Of a stretch of DNA of 10,169 nt, positions 1-6,951 are shown one piece after another (positions within the stretch are counted from its first letter, which is position 1; every line of letters starts with the position of its first letter). The translations under genes and the position numbers were made by a program. The stretch is from positions 1 through 10,169 of the forward strand of contig CALCSP010000271.1 of NCBI GenBank assembly GCA_937893785.1, in the 5' to 3' direction. The DNA is from an uncultured Verrucomicrobiales bacterium (GTDB lineage Bacteria > Verrucomicrobiota > Verrucomicrobiia > Verrucomicrobiales > DEV007). Under the pieces are notes generated by a model. That model had not been told where the DNA came from. It did no database searches and saw only the letters and a list, made by a program, of their open reading frames with translations.

Positions 1-690
1 ATCGCCCTGATCCTCTCCGCCACCATCGTTGAACAGATCGCAATTGCAGATATTGATAAAGGTCTAACCAAGGATGCTCGCTCAGCTGAGATCAGTCGTC
101 TTCTCAATGATTTACCCACAGGGCAGCAGGTGATTTACTTCCTCGGGCACCCGGTAATCGCCCTGATGATCTCCACCCTGCTGGCCATCTTTTTCTTGGG
201 CACCCGCCGTGGCGCCACCCGCGACCAGCTCGTTGAACTCTCCACTAAAGCACTCGGTCCTGCGGGCATCATTATCCTGATTACCGGCGCCGGAGGAGTC
301 TTCAAGGGAGTTTTGATAGCCACCGGGATTGCTGACGCGCTGAAAGAAATATTCGCGGACAGCGGTATTCCCCTATTGGTTCTTGCCTACATCTTTGCCA
401 CTCTGGTTCGCATTGCTCAGGGATCCGCCACCGTGGCTATGCTGACGGCCGCTGGGCTCATGGCCAGTCTGGTTGAGGGATCTTCCCAACCGTTCCTTGC
501 CCTCATCGCCTGTGCCATCGCAGCAGGAGCAACAGGCTTCTCACACGTCAATGACTCCGGTTTCTGGATGATTTCCCGCTACATGGGGATGACCGAGAAG
601 CAAACATTGAAAACCTGGACCCTGATATCCACAGCGATCTCCTTGGTCAGCTTTGCCATTATCCTTCTACTGGGACTATTCATCAAATAA
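1..690 (+). CDS. GntP-family gluconate/acid-sugar:H+ symporter, C-terminal part (5' end outside window)
   Basis: The reading frame is open from the first base, so this is the last 229 residues of a longer gene; full GntP permeases are usually about 440-450 residues. GntP proteins import gluconate or related sugar acids with protons across the inner membrane. The visible part has a hydrophobic segment starting GHPVIALMISTLLAIF (about residues 50-65), the family-typical glycine stretch GAGGVFKGVLIATGI (96-110), a segment with GSATVAMLTAAG, the signature SHVNDSGFW near residue 183, the KTWT turn, and a final membrane helix ending at the stop. A GTG at position 130 is internal to the conserved region and is not the true start. 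The next gene, 63 bases downstream on the same strand, is a sugar-isomerase homologue, which suggests shared sugar-acid catabolism. The family is clear; the exact substrate (gluconate, tetronate, glycerate or other) cannot be told. Confidence 0.93.
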   Translation: MALILSATIVEQIAIADIDKGLTKDARSAEISRLLNDLPTGQQVIYFLGHPVIALMISTLLAIFFLGTRRGATRDQLVELSTKALGPAGIIILITGAGGVFKGVLIATGIADALKEIFADSGIPLLVLAYIFATLVRIAQGSATVAMLTAAGLMASLVEGSSQPFLALIACAIAAGATGFSHVNDSGFWMISRYMGMTEKQTLKTWTLISTAISLVSFAIILLLGLFIK

Positions 691-753
691 ATAGGTTTCT
701 GCAAAATTCTTCCGCAATTTACAAACTCTGACTCCACATCCACAATTTCGACT

Positions 754-1662
754 ATGTCCAAAATTCCTGTCTTTTCCCGCCGTAAGCTTATTGCAGGTGC
801 TGCATTATCTGCAACTGCTAGCAGTTACTCCCATGCAGACATCAAAAATCCAGCTTCTGGAAAAGCTCCATTCAAGATTAAGAACGGACGCATCAAGCAA
901 TCCATCATGGGATGGTGCTTCAAGCCTATGCCAGTCAAGACACTTGCTGAACACTGCAAGGAAATCGGCATTGTCGCCATTGAGGGTATCAGTGCTGACG
1001 ATTACCCAACCGTGCGCGAAATTGGTCTGGATATCTCACTGGTAAGCGGCGGTCACGGTTTTAAGAACGGCCCCTGCAACCCGAAAAACACCGAGGCGGT
1101 TGTCAGTGGATTAACCAAGAGCATCGAACTGGCAGCTCAAATTGGAACCAAGAATGTCATCACCTTCACCGGCATGGAATACGAAGGTATGGAGCGTGAC
1201 AAGGCCGCGGCACTTTGTATCGATACGTGGAAAAAAGTCATGCCTCTGGCAGAAAAAAAAGGTGTCACGCTGGTGCTCGAACACCTTAACACCCGTGATG
1301 ACACCCACCCGATGAAAGGCCATCCCGGATACTTTGGTGACGACGTTGATTTTTGCGCCGAACTGGTTAACAAAGTCGGCTCACCCAGTTTCAAACTTCT
1401 TTTTGATGTCTACCACGTTCAGGTTATGAACGGGGATGTCATTCGTCGTATCAGGCAATACAAGGACATTATCGGCCATTACCATACGGCAGGATGCCCC
1501 GGCCGAGGCGAAATTGATGATTCTCAGGAAATCAACTATCCGCCGGTAATGCGGGCTATTCTCGAGACTGGATATGAGGGGTATGTCGCTCAGGAGTTCC
1601 TGCCCACCTGGGATGACCCCATCAAGGCACTCCGGCATGCGGCGGAGGTATGCGACGTCTAA
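754..1662 (+). CDS. Tat-exported hydroxypyruvate isomerase-like TIM-barrel protein
   Basis: This 302-residue protein belongs to the xylose-isomerase-like TIM barrel (AP endonuclease 2) superfamily and most resembles hydroxypyruvate isomerases. The N-terminus carries a twin-arginine signal: SRRKLIAGAALSA at residues 8-20, with probable cleavage after SHA (about 28), so the enzyme is predicted to act in the periplasm. Family-type active-site residues are visible: E176 in LVLEHLN, D218 and H221 in LFDVYH, H242/H244 in GHYHTAG, E253 in GRGEID and E281 in AQEFLP. In this family two glutamates and their partners bind a divalent metal and move the proton between C1 and C2. The ATG at 754 places the Tat motif correctly, though no Shine-Dalgarno site precedes it. 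Known cytoplasmic relatives (Hyi, OtnI) isomerise hydroxypyruvate or 2-oxo-tetronate, and OtnI genes often sit beside GntP-type permeases as here. The exported version's substrate is unknown. Confidence 0.88.
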   Translation: MSKIPVFSRRKLIAGAALSATASSYSHADIKNPASGKAPFKIKNGRIKQSIMGWCFKPMPVKTLAEHCKEIGIVAIEGISADDYPTVREIGLDISLVSGGHGFKNGPCNPKNTEAVVSGLTKSIELAAQIGTKNVITFTGMEYEGMERDKAAALCIDTWKKVMPLAEKKGVTLVLEHLNTRDDTHPMKGHPGYFGDDVDFCAELVNKVGSPSFKLLFDVYHVQVMNGDVIRRIRQYKDIIGHYHTAGCPGRGEIDDSQEINYPPVMRAILETGYEGYVAQEFLPTWDDPIKALRHAAEVCDV

Positions 1663-1675
1663 CGGGAATCGATCC

Positions 1676-2560
1676 CTAAATCTCCGAGGGAATCGGGACA
1701 GCCTTGCGCTCAATATCACCCCCGGATGAAAGGCTGACTTTGGTAAGCCCTGTCAGTCTGCCATCTTGGTCTAACTCGAAGGTCAACCATCCAGCATGAC
1801 TGTCAGTTAAAGCTGACGCCATCCCGGCAGGCCCACAATTCAGGCAAAGTGTCTGCGGGGTTCTGGTATCACGCAGACACCAGCGCACATGCTTGTGTCC
1901 ATGCAGATAGGCCACCGGCTGGTGCCTAGCAATCAATTCAGCAAGGACTTCATCACGTAATAGCCTGTGATGCCATTTTCCCGGGAGTCCACCGGGATAG
2001 GAATAAGGAAAATGCCCCATCAGGAGAACCTTCCTGCCAGTTTCACCAATCATTCCGAGCTCATGGTCAAGTTCTCGCTCGAGTCCGCGATCAAGCAGGC
2101 CATTGGACCGAATCATGAACGGCCGTGATGCATCAAAGCCAACCACACAAAGATGTTCACCAAACTGCCGGGACAATACCCTGCGCCCCTCCGGCATTGC
2201 GGCGTGTGGAAAGTAGCTCTCAAAGTAGTTGCGTCGAACACTTGTCGGAGAATACCGGTCATGATTGCCTGGGATGGCTACAAGTCGGTCACCCCACTTC
2301 TCATACAACGGAGCAAAGGCTTTGGCCGCGTCCCGAAACTCACCTTCAAGGGACATCGTCGTCATATCCCCGGAAAAGAGCACCAAGTCCGCATCCTCGG
2401 AGGCAATCTGCATCATCGCCTCGCGAGCAAGTTGCGCCGGAAAGTGGTGCCGGCGGCGCATGGCAAGATTTACAATACCAAGAAGCCTTTTGGGATAATA
2501 AAAATCCCTGGCAAGTTGCAAACGCCAGAAATGGATATCGCCAAAGTGAAGAATTCGCAT
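1676..2560 (-). CDS. Calcineurin-like metallophosphoesterase
   Basis: This 294-residue protein has all five blocks of the calcineurin-like phosphoesterase fold in order: GDIH (D8, H10), SGD (D65), GNHD (N99, H100, D101), GHFPYSY (H183) and GHKH (H222, H224). These residues hold two metal ions that hydrolyse phosphomonoesters or diesters. There is no signal peptide or membrane helix, so it is probably cytoplasmic. The layout resembles the CpdA/Icc-type cyclic nucleotide phosphodiesterase group, but the real substrate cannot be read from the sequence. The ATG start directly precedes the first motif and cannot be moved later. No Shine-Dalgarno site lies upstream; instead a tRNA-Arg gene on the same strand ends only 15 nt before the start, so the two may be cotranscribed. 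Its 3' end faces the isomerase gene, with 13 bases between the two stop codons. Confidence 0.92.
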   Translation of the reverse strand: MRILHFGDIHFWRLQLARDFYYPKRLLGIVNLAMRRRHHFPAQLAREAMMQIASEDADLVLFSGDMTTMSLEGEFRDAAKAFAPLYEKWGDRLVAIPGNHDRYSPTSVRRNYFESYFPHAAMPEGRRVLSRQFGEHLCVVGFDASRPFMIRSNGLLDRGLERELDHELGMIGETGRKVLLMGHFPYSYPGGLPGKWHHRLLRDEVLAELIARHQPVAYLHGHKHVRWCLRDTRTPQTLCLNCGPAGMASALTDSHAGWLTFELDQDGRLTGLTKVSLSSGGDIERKAVPIPSEI

Positions 2561-2575
2561 AAATAAAAGGCAATC

Positions 2576-2650
2576 TGGCGTCCCCGGCAGGAATCGAACC
2601 TACATCTAAGCTTTAGGAGAGCCTCGTTCTATCCGTTGAACTACGGGGAC
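2576..2650 (-). tRNA. tRNA-Arg (anticodon CCT)
   Basis: Read on the minus strand this folds as a full cloverleaf. The 7-bp acceptor stem is GTCCCCG/CGGGGAC, the D-arm GTTC/GAAC, and the anticodon stem AGGCT/AGCTT with loop CTCCTAA, giving anticodon CCT. The T-arm is GTAGG/CCTGC with loop TTCGATT. The discriminator base is G, followed by an encoded CCA tail at 2576-2578. It reads the AGG arginine codon. The metallophosphoesterase gene starts 15 nt beyond its 3' end on the same strand. Confidence 0.97.
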
Positions 2651-2660
2651 AACTTCCAAA

Positions 2661-2688
2661 CCAATACACCACAACGAGCGGCGTTCAA
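2661..2688 (-). promoter_or_regulatory. Possible promoter of tRNA-Arg
   Basis: On the minus strand a TTGAAC (-35-like, 2683-2688) is separated by 16 bases from TATTGG (-10-like, 2661-2666). This would start transcription a few bases before the tRNA 5' end at 2650. The hexamers match the sigma-70 consensus only partly, so this rests mainly on position. Confidence 0.3.
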
Positions 2689-2797
2689 CGAATCTGGTCG
2701 AAAGGATTCATATATTCGCTTGCAACAATGAAATTGATTTCCTTCAAAGAAGACCTGATAAAGCCTTTGTTCAGCGCCCCACCTTGGGCTATCAATC

Positions 2798-3805
2798 TTG
2801 AAACCCGCCCTCTTTGAGGCGAATACCGCATTGATTGAGTATATCAAGATCTGTCGAATCGACCACTGGCTGAAGAACACCTTTATCATCTTCGGCCATG
2901 TTGTCGCTCTGGTGCTCTATTACAACCTCGAGCTACCGCCGGAATTTCTACTCAACGCATTACTTTCACTGGCACCTGCCTGCTTAGTAGCTTCCTCCTA
3001 TTACATCCTGAACGAGATCCTGGATGCTCCTTTCGATGCGCTGCATCCTGCAAAAAAAATGCGGGGCATTCCTGCAGGAAAGGTCAAGGTCCCAATCCTC
3101 TGGATTCTAATGACCATACTCCTGGTAAGTGGCTTTGCACTGGCCTGGTTCTTATTTGATAATCGCCTCTACTTTATTTCGCTGGGCGTATTAATGCTCT
3201 TTGCTCTGCTCTACAATATTCCCCCTATCCGCCTTAAGGATAAGGCATTTCTCGACGTCATTTCGGAATCGATCAATAATCCTCTGCGCCTGCTACTCGG
3301 CTGGTTTGCGGTTATTCCCCCCGAGGTTTCCTCACTGCCACCACTTTCTATCATTCTTGCATGGTGGTTCTTCGGGGCACTACTGATGACAGGAAAGCGT
3401 TATTCGGAATATCGATTTATCAATGATGATGAAATCAGTGGTGGATATCGCAGGAGCTTCAAGACCTACACCGAACAACGCTTGATCATGGCTATGATCG
3501 GCTATGCCTGCCTGTTTTGTTTCTGCACAGGAATCGCCATGGCCGTCTATGAATCCCTGAATAATCTAGTCATGGTATTCCCGGTCATCCTTCTGGCGAT
3601 CATGGCCTACTTCCGCCATGCCATGAAAGAGGAATCAGCCCGACTGGAGCCAGAGAAACTGCTCAGCAACCCACTTATCATCACCACAACAATCCTTACA
3701 GGAGTCATTTCTGTCTGGTTGCTCTATGCCCAGAAAAATGAATGGTTCAACTGCAAGGATGCCCTCCACATAATGGAGGCCGGATGGGAGAAAATACATA
3801 AATAA
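2798..3805 (+). CDS. UbiA-family prenyltransferase, decaprenyl-phosphate phosphoribosyltransferase-like
   Basis: This 335-residue polytopic membrane protein is of the UbiA superfamily, whose members transfer a polyprenyl chain or use a polyprenyl phosphate as acceptor. The first acidic motif N72-x3-D76-x3-D80 (NEILDAPFD) is followed by HPAKKMRGIPAGKV (83-96). The second cytoplasmic loop has YNIPPIRLKDKAFLDVI (139-155) with D153. The start RICRIDHWLKN-like region and FFGALLMTGKRYSEYR (191-206) resemble the subgroup of DPPR synthase (decaprenyl-phosphate phosphoribosyltransferase) rather than quinone-pathway UbiA. That points to polyprenyl-phosphate-linked sugar synthesis for the cell envelope, as inference. 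About eight or nine hydrophobic segments are seen. The start is a TTG: an in-frame stop at 2759 and no ATG or GTG before residue 88 leave it as the only start that keeps the conserved N-terminus. No good ribosome site is visible. It is the first of three membrane-protein genes on this strand. Confidence 0.85.
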   Translation: MKPALFEANTALIEYIKICRIDHWLKNTFIIFGHVVALVLYYNLELPPEFLLNALLSLAPACLVASSYYILNEILDAPFDALHPAKKMRGIPAGKVKVPILWILMTILLVSGFALAWFLFDNRLYFISLGVLMLFALLYNIPPIRLKDKAFLDVISESINNPLRLLLGWFAVIPPEVSSLPPLSIILAWWFFGALLMTGKRYSEYRFINDDEISGGYRRSFKTYTEQRLIMAMIGYACLFCFCTGIAMAVYESLNNLVMVFPVILLAIMAYFRHAMKEESARLEPEKLLSNPLIITTTILTGVISVWLLYAQKNEWFNCKDALHIMEAGWEKIHK

Positions 3806-3943
3806 CACCGAACGCCAGCAGGGCTCAGCGCGCCTGACTAAGCCTTGCATGTGGGAAGATGAGTGATACGCGGGCTATGCCGTTGCAAACATCACTTGGA
3901 TCAATGCAAGCGGCGTTCATTTTCAATTCTTTGAATATGGAAA

Positions 3944-4666
3944 GTGGCGATTAGTCTAGAATCAATGCAACCAATCTGCCAACGCCGAACCTGGATCGTG
4001 CTCCTTCCCGCGATGCTGATCCCGGCAATTGCGGCACTCTTCTACTTTGTCTGGTTAAAGGATTCCGAGGCAGCTCAACCGGTCTATGGAGGCGCCAAGA
4101 TCTTTATCCTGTCTTGGCCTATTATAGCAACAATCCTCATCCTTCGCAGGCCGTTAGGATGGAAAATTCAACCCATAACCGCCCACTTGCGTGCCATCCC
4201 GATGGGACTGCTTAGCGGCGTGGGCATTGCGGCGCTCATTGCCCTATTAATGACAACTCCCCTAGCCGACCTCGTGAAATCGGCAAGCGGATCCATTGAG
4301 AAAAAAGTCATCGACCTGGGAGTCGAAGAACACTTTCTTCTCTTTGCCATATGCCTCAGCCTGTTTCATTCCCTGCTTGAGGAATATTACTGGCGCTGGT
4401 TTGTCTATGGCAACTTGCGCAATCTCGTATCCCGGCCAGCCGCCCACGCAATCGCTGCTGTGGGATTTTCTCTGCACCACATTGTGGTTACATCTCAGTT
4501 TTTCCCGCTGGCATGGGCCCTGTTCTTCAGCTTATCCGTTGGTATCGGAGGATTCTTCTGGAGTTGGATCTACCAACGCCAAGGCACTCTTGCAGGAGCA
4601 TGGGCTAGCCACGCCGTGGTCGATGCAGCGCTGATGACCGTTGCCTATACCATGATGTATTCCTAA
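3944..4666 (+). CDS. CPBP-family (Abi/Rce1-like) intramembrane metalloprotease
   Basis: This roughly 240-residue membrane protein has several hydrophobic segments and the motifs of the CPBP (CAAX protease and bacteriocin-processing) family. Motif 1 is EEYYWR (E146, E147, R151), fitting EExxxR. Motif 2 is FSLHH (F175, H179), fitting FxxxH. Motif 3 is HAVVD (H223, D227), where many members have HxxxN. In the family these residues form the membrane-embedded glutamate/histidine active site; bacterial members act in bacteriocin self-immunity, peptide maturation or envelope functions, and most are uncharacterised. The start is uncertain: GTG at 3944 is the first in-frame start after a stop at 3932, while ATG at 3965 would remove seven residues. 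Neither has a well-spaced Shine-Dalgarno site. The gene lies 138 bases after the UbiA-type gene and 80 bases before the MFS gene, all on one strand. The substrate cannot be inferred. Confidence 0.88.
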   Translation: MAISLESMQPICQRRTWIVLLPAMLIPAIAALFYFVWLKDSEAAQPVYGGAKIFILSWPIIATILILRRPLGWKIQPITAHLRAIPMGLLSGVGIAALIALLMTTPLADLVKSASGSIEKKVIDLGVEEHFLLFAICLSLFHSLLEEYYWRWFVYGNLRNLVSRPAAHAIAAVGFSLHHIVVTSQFFPLAWALFFSLSVGIGGFFWSWIYQRQGTLAGAWASHAVVDAALMTVAYTMMYS

Positions 4667-4746
4667 AAATGTATTTTTGATGCAGTTAAATCCTGCTCAT
4701 TGACTTCCTCTCCTTTGGTGGTCGTTTAGGGGCAGCCCGCCAAGGC

Positions 4747-5976
4747 GTGCTGCTCATGGAACCCACTGCAGAAATAACAAGAAGAACATTTCGGCTCGAG
4801 ATGTGGCGATCCATCCCGGTCGGGATGATTGAATACCTGTTCATACCACTGGCAGGACTGATCGCCCTTGAGTTTTTCCAAGCAAGTGACTGGCAAAAGG
4901 CACTCCTGCTTGCTATCTCGGGAGGTGGCATGGTCGCCAGTATTGCCATTGTCCCACTGGTTCGCAAACTCAATTGGGAACTGACCCATAGTGCTGCAAT
5001 TTTCAATCTGGGCGGAGCTGTAGGCATCGGCATTGCAGCCGCTTTCCCGGATTCACTTACCCTATACATGACCGGAATCAGCATTGGATTCTTTTCCTTT
5101 ATGCTGCCTCTACCCCTGTTAACACAGATATACCAAAGCAACTTCCCAACAGCGCGTCGCGGCAAAATCTATGCTATAACCGCCACCTTTCGGGGCATTA
5201 TTGCCATTCTTTTTGCTTGGGCTGCGGGTAAGTGGATCGATGCCGACATCGAAAATTTCAAGCCACTGCTCTGGTTCTTTACGGGATTTGCCGTGCTGGG
5301 TGCCGCCGCGACCTGGTGCATGCCAAAAGTCAGCATCAGTGCAGGCAGCACCAGTCCCTTCACAGCGTTCCGTTGGCTGAAAAAGGACAAAAAATTCCGT
5401 GTATTAATTATCTCATGGATGCTCATGGGCATCGGCAACCTGACCTCATTGAAGATCTGGACAGAATACTTTGCCAATGAGGATTACGGCAATGACTTCA
5501 CCGCCTTTGAAGTCACCCTACTCACCTTCATTATCCCCAATGTCGTCAAACTGGTATTCACCTACCCATGGGGATGGATCTTTGACCGCCTCAACTTCTA
5601 TTTTTTACGCATCATCCTTAATGTCCTGTTCTGCAGCGCAATCCTGGTGGTTTTTTATGGGCAATCCTTCTGGATCATTGCCATTGGAACCGGATTGCAG
5701 GGCTTCGCCTTTGCAGGAGGAAACATTGCCTGGTCACTATGGGTGACGAAAATTGCACCACCTGAGCACACCGCAGAATACATGTCCGTTCATACCTGCA
5801 CTACCGGGCTGAGGGGCATCGCCGCACCTCTCATCGGCTTCGCGCTACTGCGAGGGTTCAGCAGTGGAGTCGCGATCTTCTGTGCGATACTGATCCTAAT
5901 TGCCTCCCTCATCATTTTACCTGAAGCCCGGCGTATTCGTGCCAGGGAAAGAGACACCGCAAACTCTCGCGGATGA
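4747..5976 (+). CDS. Major facilitator superfamily transporter
   Basis: This protein of about 409 residues has the hydrophobicity of a 12-helix MFS carrier: two bundles separated by a polar central loop (about residues 193-217). Helix-loop features include SGGGMVASIAIVPLVRKL (58-73) in the first bundle and YPWGWIFDRLNFYFLR (273-288), an MFS-like loop 8/9 equivalent, in the second. It ends in a basic tail (ARRIRARER). The substrate is not predictable; no sugar- or drug-specific signature is recognised. The start is uncertain: GTG 4747 and ATG 4756 are close candidates, and the frame stays open back to 4690 with a plausible reading upstream (including a rare ATT at 4699), so the N-terminus could be up to 16 residues longer. 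The stop lies 8 bases before the stop of the convergent hydrolase gene, leaving no room for separate terminators. Confidence 0.85.
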   Translation: MLLMEPTAEITRRTFRLEMWRSIPVGMIEYLFIPLAGLIALEFFQASDWQKALLLAISGGGMVASIAIVPLVRKLNWELTHSAAIFNLGGAVGIGIAAAFPDSLTLYMTGISIGFFSFMLPLPLLTQIYQSNFPTARRGKIYAITATFRGIIAILFAWAAGKWIDADIENFKPLLWFFTGFAVLGAAATWCMPKVSISAGSTSPFTAFRWLKKDKKFRVLIISWMLMGIGNLTSLKIWTEYFANEDYGNDFTAFEVTLLTFIIPNVVKLVFTYPWGWIFDRLNFYFLRIILNVLFCSAILVVFYGQSFWIIAIGTGLQGFAFAGGNIAWSLWVTKIAPPEHTAEYMSVHTCTTGLRGIAAPLIGFALLRGFSSGVAIFCAILILIASLIILPEARRIRARERDTANSRG

Positions 5977-5984
5977 CTCAAACC

Positions 5985-6803
5985 TCAAGAGCCAATCGTA
6001 TGCTTACGGATAAAATCAACAATCGGCTTGGGATCCTTAAGGGCATGCGGATGGTGTCCAACTCCCGGTTTTGAGATCACCTTGATCTCACCACCCAGCT
6101 TGCGGTAACGCTCCACAATAACCGCACTGTTCTCCTCCACAGGCACAACCTTGTCCGCTGCCCCTACCACGTGTAGCAGGGGGATCTTGGCCTTGGCGAT
6201 GGGAGCAAGCTTGTGAATCGGGCTTACAGGGGCATTCACTGCCTCCGCCTCGCTAATACCATGGGCCTTGAGCGCCCCCTTCCAGGCACCACCTCCTCCC
6301 TTCCCCTTTCCCTTGCCTCCCGGCCAGCTGCGAATATCGCAAACCGGCGCATCACCATAGATACAAGCCACCTTGTCAGGATTGACTGCTGCCCAGTTAT
6401 AGATGATGAGCCCGCCGCGACTCATGCCCTCTAGTGCCGGCTTGACTGAAAAGCCGTGTTCACGGGTCAGGTATGCATGAAAACGGTTCCAGCGCTCTAC
6501 CGCCTCCTTGTTACCGAAAAGCCCGCCCACCTCACAATAACAAACATGGAAACCGAGCTTCAACAGGGCAATATCCGCCTGGGGCTGGTGCCCAAAAAAG
6601 CGCGCACGCCACACCCAGGGACGCCCTTGGGCTTCCGATTTCGGAAGGATCACGATGCATTTGAGACCTTCATGAACAAAGTCACGACGATCAAAGCCGT
6701 TCCATTTGCTGGCCTTACCTGGAATTTCCATGGCAGAAGATAGAGTTGAAAAGGCAATCGTAAGGCCAAGGACAATGGGGAAAAAAGTGCAGTGCGCTTT
6801 CAT
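5985..6803 (-). CDS. Secreted alpha/beta hydrolase (dienelactone-hydrolase/esterase-like)
   Basis: This is an alpha/beta hydrolase of 272 residues when started at the ATG at 6803. That start is preferred because an AGGGA ribosome site lies 8 nt upstream and because it directly begins a Sec-type signal peptide (MKAHCTFFPIVLGLTIAFS, with a likely AMEIPG boundary). An upstream ATG at 6836 would add 11 residues before the signal. The catalytic triad can be read: nucleophile S128 in GMSRGG, D217 in GAADKVVPV, and H250 in GVGHHPH. A glycine/lysine-rich loop (GGKGKGKGGGG) follows SWP at 6288-6320. The protein is predicted to be periplasmic or secreted and to cut an ester or similar bond. In Planctomycetes-Verrucomicrobia such hydrolases often accompany polysaccharide or sulfated-glycan use, but nothing here proves that. 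It is transcribed away from the ABC operon, with a gap of about 148 bases. Confidence 0.87.
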   Translation of the reverse strand: MKAHCTFFPIVLGLTIAFSTLSSAMEIPGKASKWNGFDRRDFVHEGLKCIVILPKSEAQGRPWVWRARFFGHQPQADIALLKLGFHVCYCEVGGLFGNKEAVERWNRFHAYLTREHGFSVKPALEGMSRGGLIIYNWAAVNPDKVACIYGDAPVCDIRSWPGGKGKGKGGGGAWKGALKAHGISEAEAVNAPVSPIHKLAPIAKAKIPLLHVVGAADKVVPVEENSAVIVERYRKLGGEIKVISKPGVGHHPHALKDPKPIVDFIRKHTIGS

Positions 6804-6951
6804 GGATGGTATCCCTGAGTATAAGCCGTAGAACACCCGGGCAGCAATCCCCCTGTTTTTTTGGCGATCAGCCTACCTAAATAATCAGGATTTTGTTTGT
6901 CATCAGGGAGCCTCCAACAGATAAATAAGGAGAACCAAATCACCTGCCAGT

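Noticed and set aside
130..690. A separate short gene starting at GTG 130
   Set aside because: The same frame is open to position 1 and the conserved GntP region runs through the GTG, so it is an internal codon of a truncated gene.
2153..2566. Plus-strand open frame of 137 codons opposite the phosphoesterase
   Set aside because: It lies entirely antisense to a gene with all five catalytic motifs and its translation resembles no protein; it is a shadow.
2677..3919. Exact 11-base repeat AGCGGCGTTCA at 2677-2687 and 3909-3919, both before membrane-protein genes
   Set aside because: Several exact 11-base matches are expected by chance in 10 kb, and the two copies lie at different distances from the gene starts.
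6288..6320. Gly/Lys low-complexity loop in the alpha/beta hydrolase as a possible slippage insertion
   Set aside because: I recall similar SWPGGKG-type loops in related hydrolases of this bacterial group, so it is probably a normal family feature.
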